Below are positions 51,630 through 63,105 of a DNA stretch of 64,000 nucleotides, in pieces. The stretch lies in the NCBI RefSeq assembly GCF_017654505.1, contig NC_054555.1, positions 6,751,335 to 6,815,334 of the forward strand, in the 5' to 3' direction. The stretch comes from Polyodon spathula (Eukaryota; Chordata; Actinopteri; Acipenseriformes; Polyodontidae). How positions within the stretch are numbered: position 1 is the first letter of the stretch; every line of letters starts with the position of its first letter. The position numbers were made by a program, and so were the translations under genes. The notes beneath the pieces were generated by a model, which made no database searches, was not told where the DNA came from, and saw only the letters and a list, made by a program, of their open reading frames with translations.

Positions 51630-51735
51630 CACTGCTTTTCAATCTCAAATCAAGTGTACACATGCGATACTAAAGTCACCCTCGCTGGTTATTTTATACC
51701 ATAACCGGCCTCGTGATTGGTTCATTATTACTCAT
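51630..51735 (-). promoter_or_regulatory. Securin copy B promoter and non-coding first exon
   Basis: The region aligns with the copy A promoter. A CCAAT box at 51720-51716 has the same flanking bases (sense GAACCAATCA), and at the identical spacing the sense strand reads GGTATAAAAT (51700-51691) where copy A has TTTAAA. The first exon ends with a GTAAG donor at 51630. The duplication therefore carried the promoter with it. Confidence 0.5.
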
Positions 51736-51986
51736 CCCAAATAGAGCGAAGCTGTGGTGAAAGTATAATTCGGATTGAAGATGTAATTGTCCCCTATGGT
51801 GTAAACTGGAGGAGTGAATAACAAAAAATAAACACAGATCAAGAACAGGAGATCTGCCATTTTTAAACTAAAGCAGTGAGCTAACCATGGTTACGACAGA
51901 AAGGGGAAGACCTGACACTGTTTATAATTGTTAGTGACGGAAGTGGTTAGTTCTTTGAATTCTTTGTATTTTATATCAGAAGTTTG

Positions 51987-51990
<4 letters not shown>

Positions 51991-52030
<40 letters not shown>
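51991..52030. repeat. A40 homopolymer between securin copy B and SLU7
   Basis: Uninterrupted A-tract in the divergent intergenic stretch (51736-52584), which also holds TA repeats at 52127-52178 and no recognised gene. Confidence 0.9.
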
Positions 52031-52031
<1 letters not shown>

Positions 52032-52124
52032 AACAAAGAACGCACGACGCTATACATAGGCTGCCCAGATTTCCGAATGAAACAACTGGACATTTTTAGC
52101 TATTACCATCTAATCATGTGATTA

Positions 52125-52148
52125 TATATATATATATATAATATATAG

Positions 52149-52178
<30 letters not shown>
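52125..52178. repeat. Interrupted TA microsatellite
   Basis: Two TA tracts around ATATATAGATTTT, between securin copy B and SLU7. Confidence 0.9.
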
Positions 52179-52183
<5 letters not shown>

Positions 52184-52584
52184 ACTGGGACAATCAGTTT
52201 TCCCTGGACGCCTGGTGGTGACCATAGCTATAACGTTGTGTAAATATGTTGGGGTTTATACAGGGCGACAGCCATGAATGCATTACCTTAAAAGAGTAAA
52301 TGGGTCATTGGAAAAACAGTATTTTGTGCAAAAATCGATGAATATATTTTGCAGTACTTCTGTTTAAAAAGCTGCATTATTTGTTACCCACTGGGTTGTG
52401 TGCTGTTTATTTACCAGCTAACACTCTTGTAAGGCATATTCATATTCATTCTCGATGCCAAGACAATTCAGTGCACTACATACTGCAATAGGCAGTACAG
52501 CAGGAATAATGACTTGGATGTGAGGTCATTATTATGCATTTCTAGTCGTCGTGATGACGCTGTCGTTTTGACTTCCAGTTGCAC

Positions 52585-52696
52585 TCTGGGAAGATGGCGA
52601 CGTTATCTTAAGGTGTAAACTGTAGTGCCGTGGTTTAATCGTTAAAGGTAATATACTTTAAACGGAAGACGAATACATTTTGGTTTAACGAAAAAG
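52585..52696 (+). promoter_or_regulatory. slu7: SLU7 start region with YY1-type site and short uORF
   Basis: AAGATGGCGAC at 52591-52601 matches the core YY1 element often found at or just after the start site of housekeeping genes. CGTCGTGATGACGCTG just upstream resembles a CRE/ATF site. The ATG inside the YY1 motif opens a five-codon ORF (52594-52611, MATLS). A donor after AACGAAAAAG (GTATGT at 52697) could end the non-coding first exon, and GTAATA near 52648 is an alternative. This is positional inference, with no start site evidence. Confidence 0.45.
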
Positions 52697-53065
52697 GTAT
52701 GTCTTGACCATTTTACAAATTCGATTGTGTTTATTGCGCGCCTTATTGTATTGCACGTGCGTAGTAGGCCTGTGCTTATCACCGACTCTCGAGTGAAGCA
52801 GAGACCGATAAAGAGAGCAAGGATTTCCAGTGATAATGGCGGAAGTGCATGTTTTTGAGACTCTAGTTGTTTTCCCAGTTAGTGAAAAAAGAATATAATA
52901 CCATCTTGTTAGTTTCACTTTTAAACCGTTACATATTTTTGATATTTATCCTGAAGACTTGTATCAATTATTGAGGCTTCATCATGTATGATTGCATGCG
53001 GTTTTTGCAGTTCTATTTTACGCAAGTACGCACTACATTTTTAAAAATATTTTTTGGTTTGTTAT

Positions 53066-53067
<2 letters not shown>

Positions 53068-53099
<32 letters not shown>

Positions 53100-53100
53100 A
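53068..53100. repeat. TA microsatellite in the first SLU7 intron
   Basis: About 16 TA units with one TG interruption. Confidence 0.85.
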
Positions 53101-53238
53101 TGTATTTTTTAAAAAGTGTATTGTGATACTGGGTTGAGTCATGTTGACGTTCATTTGAAAAAATAAAAAATTCTATAAGTACAATATAAATTTCTCTCTT
53201 TTTTTCTCCCTGCCAGTTTGTGCTTTTATCTTATTGCC

Positions 53239-56200
53239 ATGTTAGCCGCTAGTGTGCCAGCGGAGAATGCCAACCCTGAAGGGGCAGAGGGTGTGGTGGG
53301 TCTGGAGGAGCCCAAGAAGATGACAAGGGAAGACTGGAGGAAGAAGAAGGAACTGGAAGAGCAACGAAAGCTGGGTAATGCTCCTGCTGAAGTCGATGAA
53401 GAGGGAAAGTAAGTGTTCATCGGTAGGATAAGACTGGCTGAACCACATTGCACCAGACAGTTTACCACAAAACACAAGTATTTAAAGCAATATAAACAGC
53501 ACTGTAGAGATTAACTTAAAAACAATAGTACTTTGACTGGTTTTTGCCCTGGTCTTATGACCTACTGTATAGATTAACAAAACATTGTTGACCAGCTTTT
53601 CTATGATACAGATGTCTGCATAAAGAAATGTTAGACATACCTTGTTTCCATCATTTATTTTTTAATGCTTTACAGAGATATCAACCCCCACATTCCACAG
53701 TACATCTCTTCTGTACCTTGGTACATTGATCCTTCTAAAAGACCAACCCTTAGACACCAGAGGCCACAAGATGAAGAGGTGCAGCAGTACTCTTCCATTG
53801 GAGAATGGTATAAAAGAGGAGTGCAAGAGGTGAGAATGAAGCATAACCCAGTTCAGGTTGACCTTTTGTTTCATAATTTAATGTCGGCGAGATGCAAAAT
53901 GGATATGCATTAATTTTATTTTCTCTGTTCAGGGTCAAGTTACTACTAAATTTCGGAAAGGTGCTTGCGAGAACTGTGGGGCAGTGACGCACAAGAAAAA
54001 GGACTGCTTAGAGGTTGGTAATCAGACATTACATAACTGTAGCTACCACTGTGATCTGTCAGTGTTTGGTACATTCACACCAAACTTAACATTCTATTAA
54101 TATAATAACATATGTCATTTTAAATAACAATGTATGGCTCATTTAAAATAGACTAAATAGCTTAATTGATATTTTCATCTGCATCACCGGTTTTAAGAAT
54201 TCCTAAGTCTATACTAGAAACTATTATTTATTTCTTGGCAGGCTCCCTTAACCTGGGTTACAAAATATCAAATTGCTAAATATCACATTAAAGATAAGAA
54301 CATCAAATTCAACTAAGAAGAAAAATACAGTAAATTACTAGCAGAGGATCTTTATTTCAGAACATTTCCACCAGTATGTGTTTTGCTGAATCACTATGGC
54401 ACCGAAGGGCCAGCAGCTTAAATATAAATAGTTCCAGGGGTTTTAGTTGGTGTCAAATTATTTAGTAGACCTTTCTGAGTTTTTTTATTATCACAGAGAC
54501 CTAGAAGAGTGGGAGCCAAATTTACAGGAACTGCCATAGCAGCAGATGAACATTCACAGATACAGTTATCACTCGACTACGATGGAAAGAGGGATCGTTG
54601 GAATGGGTTCGATGCAGAGGAGCACATGAGGATTGTAGAAGAATATGCAAAGGTTGATCTGGTATGTACTGAACTAATCCTGGAAACTCAGATTGTCCTT
54701 TTAGCCTGCCAGTTGTAGTAACAGACCTAATAACAACTGTTAACAATCAGTTAGTTGATATAGTAGTGAATACACGACCGAGTCATGGAATGAATGTTCC
54801 ACTGTGTTGTTGAGGTATATGTATTGTTTCTTTTAACATAATTCTGTTTCCGACAGGCCAAACGTACCCTGAAAGCTCAAAAAATGCAGGAAGAGCTGGC
54901 TTCTGGGAAGCTGACGGAACAAGCTGTAAGTTTTGTAGAGTTGTTTATATTTTCGCATAATATTGTGTTGATGTTGCCGGGGTTCCATTCCACGCCAGTC
55001 ACTAAATGTGTACAGTCTGGAATTGAGTTATAGCTCCCAGTTAAAAAAATTAATACATGTTTGTGTAATATATGCACTGAATTGGTTCCATAGAAACTAA
55101 AATAACTTTTTACCTAATTTTGAATTACATTTTTACTGCTTTATATGAAATTTGAGTTGACTTCCATAGAATAACTATCCTCGCGTATTTCAATATGTTG
55201 ATACATTTGTCTTTCTTTAATACAGAATTCAAGAAAACAGTGGGGAGATGGGGAACATAATTCACAGGCAGTAAGGTGCTTTATTTTATCAATAAAAAAA
55301 AATATAGTACAGATACAACTGATAAAATATAGTATACAGAATCCTTTTGTATTCTTTGTATTCACAGTATTTGTTGTTATAAGAATAGAGTTTGGATCTA
55401 GTGAGTGCAGAATAAAAGCCAAGATATCTTTTCCTGAAATCCAGTTTTGAATTTTCAATTAGAACTAATGCTGTAATTATTTTGTGTTCAAGCATTTCTT
55501 ATTGTACAGGCCTATCACATTTTCTTTGTAGCCCTGAAAAGTGTAACTAATGTAATGTGTAAACCACAGAAGTGGCCTTAGAATTAAAGAAAAGCAAATC
55601 TGTTTACTGTTACTTACTAGTCCTGCTGATACATGTATTTGAAACTTAAATTATGTTTGAATCATTTTGACTCTTAAGCACTTTGCTACAAGAAAAATTA
55701 ATTTGAACACATTTTCAAAAATGTGTTAGAAAACAGTATAATTACTTTTTATTTACGTTGAATGCTTTCAGGAAAATAATAATAAGTAATTTACATTGCT
55801 TGATATTTGCAGGAAAGAGAACACAATAGTGAAGATGAGGATGAAGATAAATATGCTGATGACATTGACATGCCAGGACAGAACTTTGACTCAAAGAGAA
55901 GAATTACTGTCAGGAACCTCCGCATTAGGGAGGATATCGCAAAGGTAAGCAGAAGTTGTGAATTAATCCATCGAAAAGAAGTATAAATTGAAATGATCTG
56001 TAGCAGTTAACATTATGCATGAATCGTACTGTAAGTTATACCACCTTTTAAAGCATGGCATGGGAAATAATCACCCAGGCACTCTTGTATCATAAGAGTG
56101 ACTTCTAACAAAGTAAAAAAGGATGAGGCAGGTCGGTTGTAAACCAAATGGAATGTATATCCGTATGTTACATTTTTGTGTTGCTGTTTTGCTGTCCTGT

Positions 56201-57894
56201 ACATTTTACTGTGATTTTTACAAAAATATGCATACTGATTGTACTAGTGTATAACAATCCTTTTTTTGGTTTTCTTTTATAGTACCTTAGAAATTTGGAT
56301 CCAAATTCTGCGTACTATGACCCTAAAACAAGAGCCATGCGAGAGAACCCATATGCCAATACTGGCATGAATCCAGACGAGTAAGTTTTATATGCTTTTT
56401 TTTGGAGTAGTATTGCCATCATGCTTTCAGTTTGGTGAACTTTACATACTACAAACCAACCTGGAATAAACATTCCCTGTAGTTTTCTTTAAAGGTCTAA
56501 AGATTGGTCTATATTTAATATGTATGCATTTCCAAGTTGTAAAACTAAAACAGATTGGGATTGAGCTCTAACAAAGTAAGGGTGGGCACACTAGGTTCAT
56601 TTCATGGTTGGTATAATTACCTTATGACGTATAGTTTTTCAGGCTGAAGTGCATCTCCTTAAATGTATGCACATTGCAAATGATTAGATTTTTATTAAGC
56701 CTTACATTTTGGTGGTGGGTTAATGCTGACCTAATGCTGTTGATAATGGTTTAAAATGCTGATTTCACTGTACAATCCAAGTTTCAGCAGTATAAAAATA
56801 TTCATCTTGGTTTACTGACACATGCCAGATTATACCAATAGGGGTAGCTAAAGGGGAAGACGAGCGAATTATAATACTACTAATATAAATACATTTTACT
56901 AGTTACGTAGGAATTACACTGCCCTTATAATACTAGAGTGCTGATGTTGATGTTGATTTTTATTTTTTTGTAGAGTTGGGTATGCAGGAGATAATTTTGT
57001 ACGTCACTCAGGAGCTACCATAACCATGGCCCAGACACAGCGTGAGTATTTGCAGCTAATTCTAAAAATTGTAGTCCTTGTAAATTGTAGATTCGTTCTG
57101 CAACTGCTTTTCTCTGAATACCAACTTTTTAGATATTTCCTTCAATGGTTCTTATTTTGTATGCATAAAGCGCAGCTCATCGCATCATCATCATCATCAT
57201 CATCATTTCTATTCCCTGAAAGAGCTGGAAGTATATTTTTGTGTTTGTTTGATAGTGTTTGCTTGGGAGGCGTATGAGAAAGGCTCGGAGGTACATCTCC
57301 AGGCCGACCCCACAAAGCTGGAGCTTCTGCACCAGTCCTTCAAGGTGAAGAAGGAGGACTTCAAAAAGGAGCAGAAAGAAAGCATCTTGGAAAGGGTAGG
57401 AAGAAACACACACTTTTTTCATTCTTCACTGACCAGGTTTTATGAAGAATTTGAATCTGGGTTTGTGGATTTGTTTGTGTAGGACTTTGTCTGATAGTTA
57501 AATAGACATCATTGACTTTAATGAAGGTTGATTAATTGGTTTACTGTTTACATGTGTAAAGAAATGTAATGATTGTATATATTTCTCTACTACTTGTATT
57601 AAATTGAAGCTGGTATTGAGACATCTTTTTGTATATCTTATGATTAAGCATGACTTAATAATGAAACCTGTTTGTTGTATACAGTACGGTGGTGAAGAGC
57701 ATTTAGATGTCCCTCCACAAGAGCTGCTGCTGGCTCAGACAGAGGATTATTTAGAGTATTCCAGACATGGAGCTGTGATCAAAGGGCAAGAGAAAGCCGT
57801 GGCACGTTCCAAATATGAGGAAGATGTCCTTGTGAACAACCACACAGTGAGTGCAGAGCTTAATACTGCAGCCTTCAAACATTTAAATCTGTTT

Positions 57895-57926
<32 letters not shown>

Positions 57927-59312
57927 GCAGACCGAATTTCACTGTAGTAATGTTAAGTGGAAAAGGGGGAAAACACCAGCATGTTTTATACAAGGTTAAG
58001 GTATTATGGTACGCAACTGTTTAAAACATTTAAAGGGTTTCTTTTTTCTTTCTTCCTTTATTCTTTAGGCATAAAAATAGTATATAAAAAATCTGTAATA
58101 ACTTCTACAGCATACCTTGTGCGTAAGTAAGACCTGAAATTAGTTAAATTGAATGAATGTCTGTTACTCCTTTCCAGTGTATCTGGGGCTCTTATTGGAA
58201 GGATGGCTGTTGGGGGTACAAGTGCTGCTACTCTTTCATCAAGATGTCGTATTGCACAGGAGATGCTGGTAGACACAACAATGTGAGTATCCTGCACGTT
58301 GACATATATTTTAAAATACAGGTATTAAGGCTTCTATTCATTGCTGTTTAACAGTTATCAGGCTTGTAGAAGTTGGACAAACATCTGTTTTATTAAGTGA
58401 GATAAAGGTTGTATTAATGGTGGTGGTTATGGATTGCATGATTGCAGACAGATTTATATTGGGCAGGGTATTCACAAAAATGTTGTTGCTTTTCTAGAGG
58501 GATGTTGTTTGTGTGCCTGATGTGGAGGCGATTCAGGAAGAGCAATATGAGGAACCCAAAACTTTAATGGAGGTAAGTTATTAACACTGCGAATGTGCTA
58601 ATCCTGTTTTAATTGCAGTGTCTGTGAGTTGATTCTAGTGTGTAATAAACATACATAATATTTAATCTGAGAGAGCATGAGATTTCCAAAAGGTTCTTAT
58701 AGCATACCATAGTGCCCGGTGTCCATGGCTTTTTGTATTGGTTACAGATGCACCAAGAAAAACTAAAAGAGAAGAAAAAGAAGAAAAAGAAGAAGCATCA
58801 TAGGAAGCATGGCTCTGAAAGTGATGATGATGATGAGGCCAAGAAAAAAGAAAAACTGAAAAGGGTACATAATATTAAGCAGCTGCTTTTCTATCTTGCA
58901 ATTGGTTTCAAAGTAGCTCCCCCCCCCCCCCCAACAAGCTAATTTTGTATGCCTTGTTGTGTTTGTCTATGCCACTCCCAATTACAACAAACCTGAATAA
59001 TTGCATGGTTAACCATAGCACGTGATTGCAGTATGTTAGTAGTGTTCTAGTATTTTAATCTATAAAATATGAAGTAAAAGCACCGTTGCCTATAGAGGTT
59101 TTACATGGCATTCTCTTGTTGTTTGATGCTAGGCCTTGAATGCAGAGGAAGCTCGTTTGAAACAAGTAGGAGAAATCATGCAGCTGGATGAGCGTAACAG
59201 ACCGTACACTAGCCTGTCGGAGGTACGGGAGCCGACAGAAGAAGAAATGGAGGCCTTCAGAATAAAGCGGCCCAGGCCTGATGATCCTATGGCTTCATTT
59301 CTTGGCCAATAA
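53239..59312 (+). CDS. slu7: SLU7 pre-mRNA splicing factor, 15 coding exons, 586 aa
   Basis: SLU7 acts in the second step of splicing, helping choose the 3' splice site in the spliceosome. Coding exons: 53239-53408, 53676-53829, 53933-54013, 54497-54661, 54857-54925, 55226-55270, 55813-55944, 56283-56380, 56974-57041, 57256-57395, 57685-57846, 58178-58282, 58498-58572, 58748-58864, 59133-59312. All join in frame to 586 residues, the same as human. Visible are [20 protein letters not shown] (residues 23-42), a CCHC zinc knuckle C-x2-C-x4-H-x4-C (C120-C133), the conserved acidic [20 protein letters not shown], a Lys-rich tract (about 495-510) and the C-terminus [10 protein letters not shown]. 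The ATG is chosen because it follows an acceptor at 53216 and is the first in frame. Exon 3's donor in this list (after 54013) is GTTGGT, off consensus. The stop TAA lies within an AATAAA hexamer (59308-59313); a likelier poly(A) signal is at 60259-60264. Confidence 0.96.
54220..54330 (+). repeat. Diverged copy of the same dispersed repeat in a SLU7 intron
   Basis: TTTATTTCTTGGCAGGCTCC is followed by CTTAACCTGGGTTACAAAAT, related to the repeat at 29.8 kb. It lies in the intron between zinc-knuckle exon 53933-54013 and exon 54497-54661. Confidence 0.4.
57182..57206. repeat. ATC microsatellite in a SLU7 intron
   Basis: About 8 units of ATC, 50 bp before exon 57256-57395. Confidence 0.9.
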
Positions 59313-61561
59313 AGAAACTTTTTTTTTTTTTCCCCTTCCCTTAAAAAATGGTTACAAGAGTTATACAGTGTGACCAGTTTTAAAAGCATCACATGTACAG
59401 AAATATTCTTTCCCAATGGACTCTGACATAATGCAGCTATTAAGTTCTTTTTTATTATTTTGTTTTTATAAAGGTAACACCACATTGACATCAGCTCTAC
59501 CATATTATAAAACAAAAAGGGTGTGATTTGTAAGGAGGAAAAAAAGTATGTTTCTATGGATTCATAAAGTGGATGGGCTTGAGCCAAGACAGTTTGTGAA
59601 CTCTTGCCCTACTACAGCTTTTGTATTAGAGCAGACTCCAATTGTGAAAATGCTGTATTGTGAGCACGATGTCAACTGGATAATTAATACATATTTAACA
59701 CAATTTTATATTTCCAATGCATGTAAATACTAAACCTGTAATAACTGTTAAGCCACAAATAGTGCTGTATGTGCTTGGAACATAAATCGTGTTTCTTATC
59801 AACACTTTTCAAACGTGTTCATTTATTTAAAGGTGTGGGGTTTTTTTTGTTTGTTTGTTTTTATGGTCTATTTTGACCAAAAAAAGATATCACTGCAGTA
59901 CAATAATCAGAACGCTAGTTTTACCGGACGGTCATGTTTCTTGGGCTTATATCTGAATGTAATAAAATTAAACACATCTGGTCAGTTACAATTGCAATGA
60001 AGTATTTTTTTTTTTATATATATTAACTGTGTAAAGTATGTGTTTGTACATGTGTACCTGTACAGTTTTTATGTGTGTGTAGCTATATATGGTATAGACT
60101 GGAACTTAACAAATACCCAAAGTGAAAGGCTACCAACTCATTCATGCATTGAGCTAGTCATGTATTTAATTGCAGGATAAACTTTGAATTGCTGCTTTTC
60201 TTCATTAGACTTTTTACATGTTCAGGGTGGGCTTGCGTCATTTGGAACTTTTTGGGGAAATAAAGTGCAACGTGATTTATTTTGTTAATAAGCAAAGAAT
60301 AAGTAAATTGGTAAATGTTCGTCAGTAACACTGCTGCGGGGCTTACAGTACAGTAGTGGTCACACTTAACGGGGCGTTACCCACGACTGAGGATGGGCAG
60401 TGGGTTAGGAACAGCTTGGTTATGAAGTGCCTTTAATAGACCTCTTGAGCTGACTACTTGTTCAAATAACGTTTGTGCCTAAAAAGAACAGGCGGTACAT
60501 GTCCCACAGTTGGCATTCTCCACAGAAATAATTCCTGATTACATTTTACAATGAACATATTTAAACTGTTACATAACCTCGAAAGTATTTCCTGGCAGCA
60601 ATGCTAGAATGAGAAGAAGTTAAAACGCCGTGGAGAAGTACTGAAGAAGTCCAATCAAGCTCTTAGTTTGTCAGTGCAAGCTGCATTTCCAGACGGAGAC
60701 CGTGTGGACGGGGTAAACTGATTTCATTTGACGGATCATTGCTTGCCTGCAGCTTGGAAAACGGCATTTTGTTCATGGTATTGAATTTTCCTTTAAAGTG
60801 TCATTCGTGTTGTATAACAGAGATCCGGTTAGTATTTATTATTTTTGTTTATTATAGAATCGTCTTTTTAATGCTTAGCATGGAGAAGGAGTTTATAAAT
60901 CGCTTATCGTAAACCAAACCTACAAAACAGCGTGCAAGTTCTGAATTATTGCCAAAACACAGGTTGTAAGGAATTTACAAGTAACAACAGGGTTACTACG
61001 ATAGACAGGGTAGGGAATATATAAATCTTTTTAATAATGGAAGTCCGTTCTGCATGAATTCAATGTCTGTGGACACAACAAAAGTGCTATTGCTCTCAAC
61101 AATTTTTTTTACAATTTATTTCTTAAAGATTAATTTTGATATGCAAATATTATTTGTAATCCGTTGTGAGTAGGGCCCATGGATTTGTCTTAATTTGAAA
61201 AGTTATAATTTTGTTATAATTCAAGGCTGGAAAAGTAAATCAAATGAATACATTTAATAACCATTTATCAAGAATATTGGTACTGTACGCTATATGCATT
61301 GATTATTTTCTAATGTATCATTTAATAACAATTACAAAATCAATCAATACAAAATTAATACTATTATTTAAAAAGATTAATTAATTTATATTGAAGAGTG
61401 TGCTTAGAGAAGGCAGTTAGCTTGTTTAGTACCACTTACCAAACTTTAGGACCAGTACGATTTAATGTAATCCCGTTATTGTGTTTTCCATATGTTTGGC
61501 AGGGATTGATATACCAAGTATGTTTTCAGTTATTATAGAGCGATCAATTAATTGTGTCAGC

Positions 61562-61598
<37 letters not shown>

Positions 61599-62101
61599 TA
61601 TTCTGTTTTGAATAAACAATAAGCATATTAATTTAATTTGCAGTTGTTGTTCGTTATTTAACAATAGCAAACGCATAAAACATTGCTTAAAATGCTAGCT
61701 AGCGCTTACGTAGTGCACGAAAAGAATGACAAGTGAATTTCTGGGTTACCCGCTCATAAACTAATACTGTACTTGTGTATTTATGTAATGACGTTTTTTT
61801 ATTGTAGTTACATTCGGACGATGGCTCAACACTGAGTTACACAATAGTGACACCGAAGTCAAAAACACGTTAACCCCTACCCGAATATTCAGTACCACAT
61901 ATCAAAGATCAAAACAGTCTACAAATTGTAACAAGTTGAAATGTTTTACTTTTGTGCAATGATGTGTCCCAGCAAACCAATATCTTGATGCATAAACGTA
62001 AAGCACATCTGCAGAGCTGTCTAGACTAGACAGATGGTTCTTCTGACATGTTGTCATATTTCTCTAACATTTTCATGTATTCTTGTGTATTGCTTGTTCA
62101 G
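59313..62101 (+). other. SLU7 3' UTR, then intergenic and C1QTNF2 upstream region
   Basis: The SLU7 3' UTR probably runs to about 60.28 kb (AATAAA at 60259). From there to the C1QTNF2 exon the sequence is AT-rich with a 31-nt A-tract at about 61566. A GC-balanced patch near 60600-60760 might hold a non-coding C1QTNF2 exon, but no firm splice pair can be given. The acceptor at 62099-62101 shows that an upstream exon must exist. Confidence 0.4.
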
Positions 62102-62109
62102 GTGCCAGG

Positions 62110-63105
62110 ATGCTTTCTTTTACCCTTCTCGTCTGCTTTGTAGCCTTTGTGACCAATCAGGCTGTGAGCACTGGGGCCAAGAAAAGCAAGCTGCTCACCA
62201 TTAATCCTGCGCAGCTGGTGTGCAGCATGCCCGGTCCTGGTGTATGCTGGTGTATGCATTACAAAACCGAGCCACCAGATGTCACTGTGCTGTGCAAACA
62301 ACAATAAATAAAAACAGTGGTTCAGCAATTGTGATTAATATTCAGATTATTTGTTTAGTATTCAGTTGCTATATTACAGTTATTTTCTTTGGTGCCCTTG
62401 TTTTTCAGGCTATAGCCTGGAATGGGCAAATGTTATGAGATGCTGTTCAATGCATGATGATGTTCTATGATATGCATGTTTACTGATAAACTGTCATAAA
62501 ACAGATTTATTTTCTTAGGTGATCAATGTAGACAGGGAAATCCTGGAAAAGCTGGATCTAAAGGCAAACAGGGTGTGATCGGCAAGCATGGGCCCCGGGG
62601 TAAGAAGGGACCCAGAGGGGACCCTGGCCAGGCAGCGGCGCCCGGGTTGAAGGGCAAGGCAGGGGACACCGGTGAGGATGGGCTGCCTGGGGTCTGCAAA
62701 TGTGGCTTATCCGTCGCGACCACTAAGAGTTACCTGAAGGAGAGGCTGCCCATCAAATTCAACAAGGTCTTGATGAACGAAGGTGGCCACTACAATGCGA
62801 GCAGCGGCAAGTTTGTATGTGGCATCCCTGGCATTTATTATTTCACTTACAATATATCTCTGGCAAACAAGCACTTGGCAATTGGGCTGGTGCACAACGG
62901 GCAATACAAGATAAAGACCTTCGACGCCAATACTGGCAATTACGATGTAGCATCGGGGTCTACCGTCCTGCGCCTGGCGCGGGATGACAAGGTGTGGCTG
63001 CAGATCTTCTACTCTGAGCAGAATGGACTCTTCTGTGACCCGTACCGGACAGACAGCTTATTCACCGGCTTTCTGATATACCCCGACCAGGACTTCCTCA
63101 ACTAA
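62110..63105 (+). CDS. c1qtnf2: C1QTNF2 (CTRP2), secreted collagen/C1q protein, 2 coding exons, 238 aa
   Basis: A C1q/TNF-related secreted protein that forms trimers; in mammals CTRP2 is an adiponectin-like metabolic factor. Coding exons 62110-62239 (weak donor GTGTAT) and 62519-63105 (acceptor TTCTTAG) join in frame to 238 residues (human about 285). Order: signal peptide [18 protein letters not shown], linker ending QLVCSMPGP (as human QLVCSLPGP), collagen-like Gly-X-Y stretch about 41-101, two-Cys linker GVCKCG, gC1q domain about 107-238 with [36 protein letters not shown] and EQNGLF. The collagen part is about 40 residues shorter than human and is broken at C47 and at QAAAP. About nine residues at the start of gC1q (human ...KSAFSV...) are missing. 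CTRP7 is the closest alternative; synteny with SLU7/PTTG1 favours CTRP2. Poly(A) signal at 63587-63592. Confidence 0.9.
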
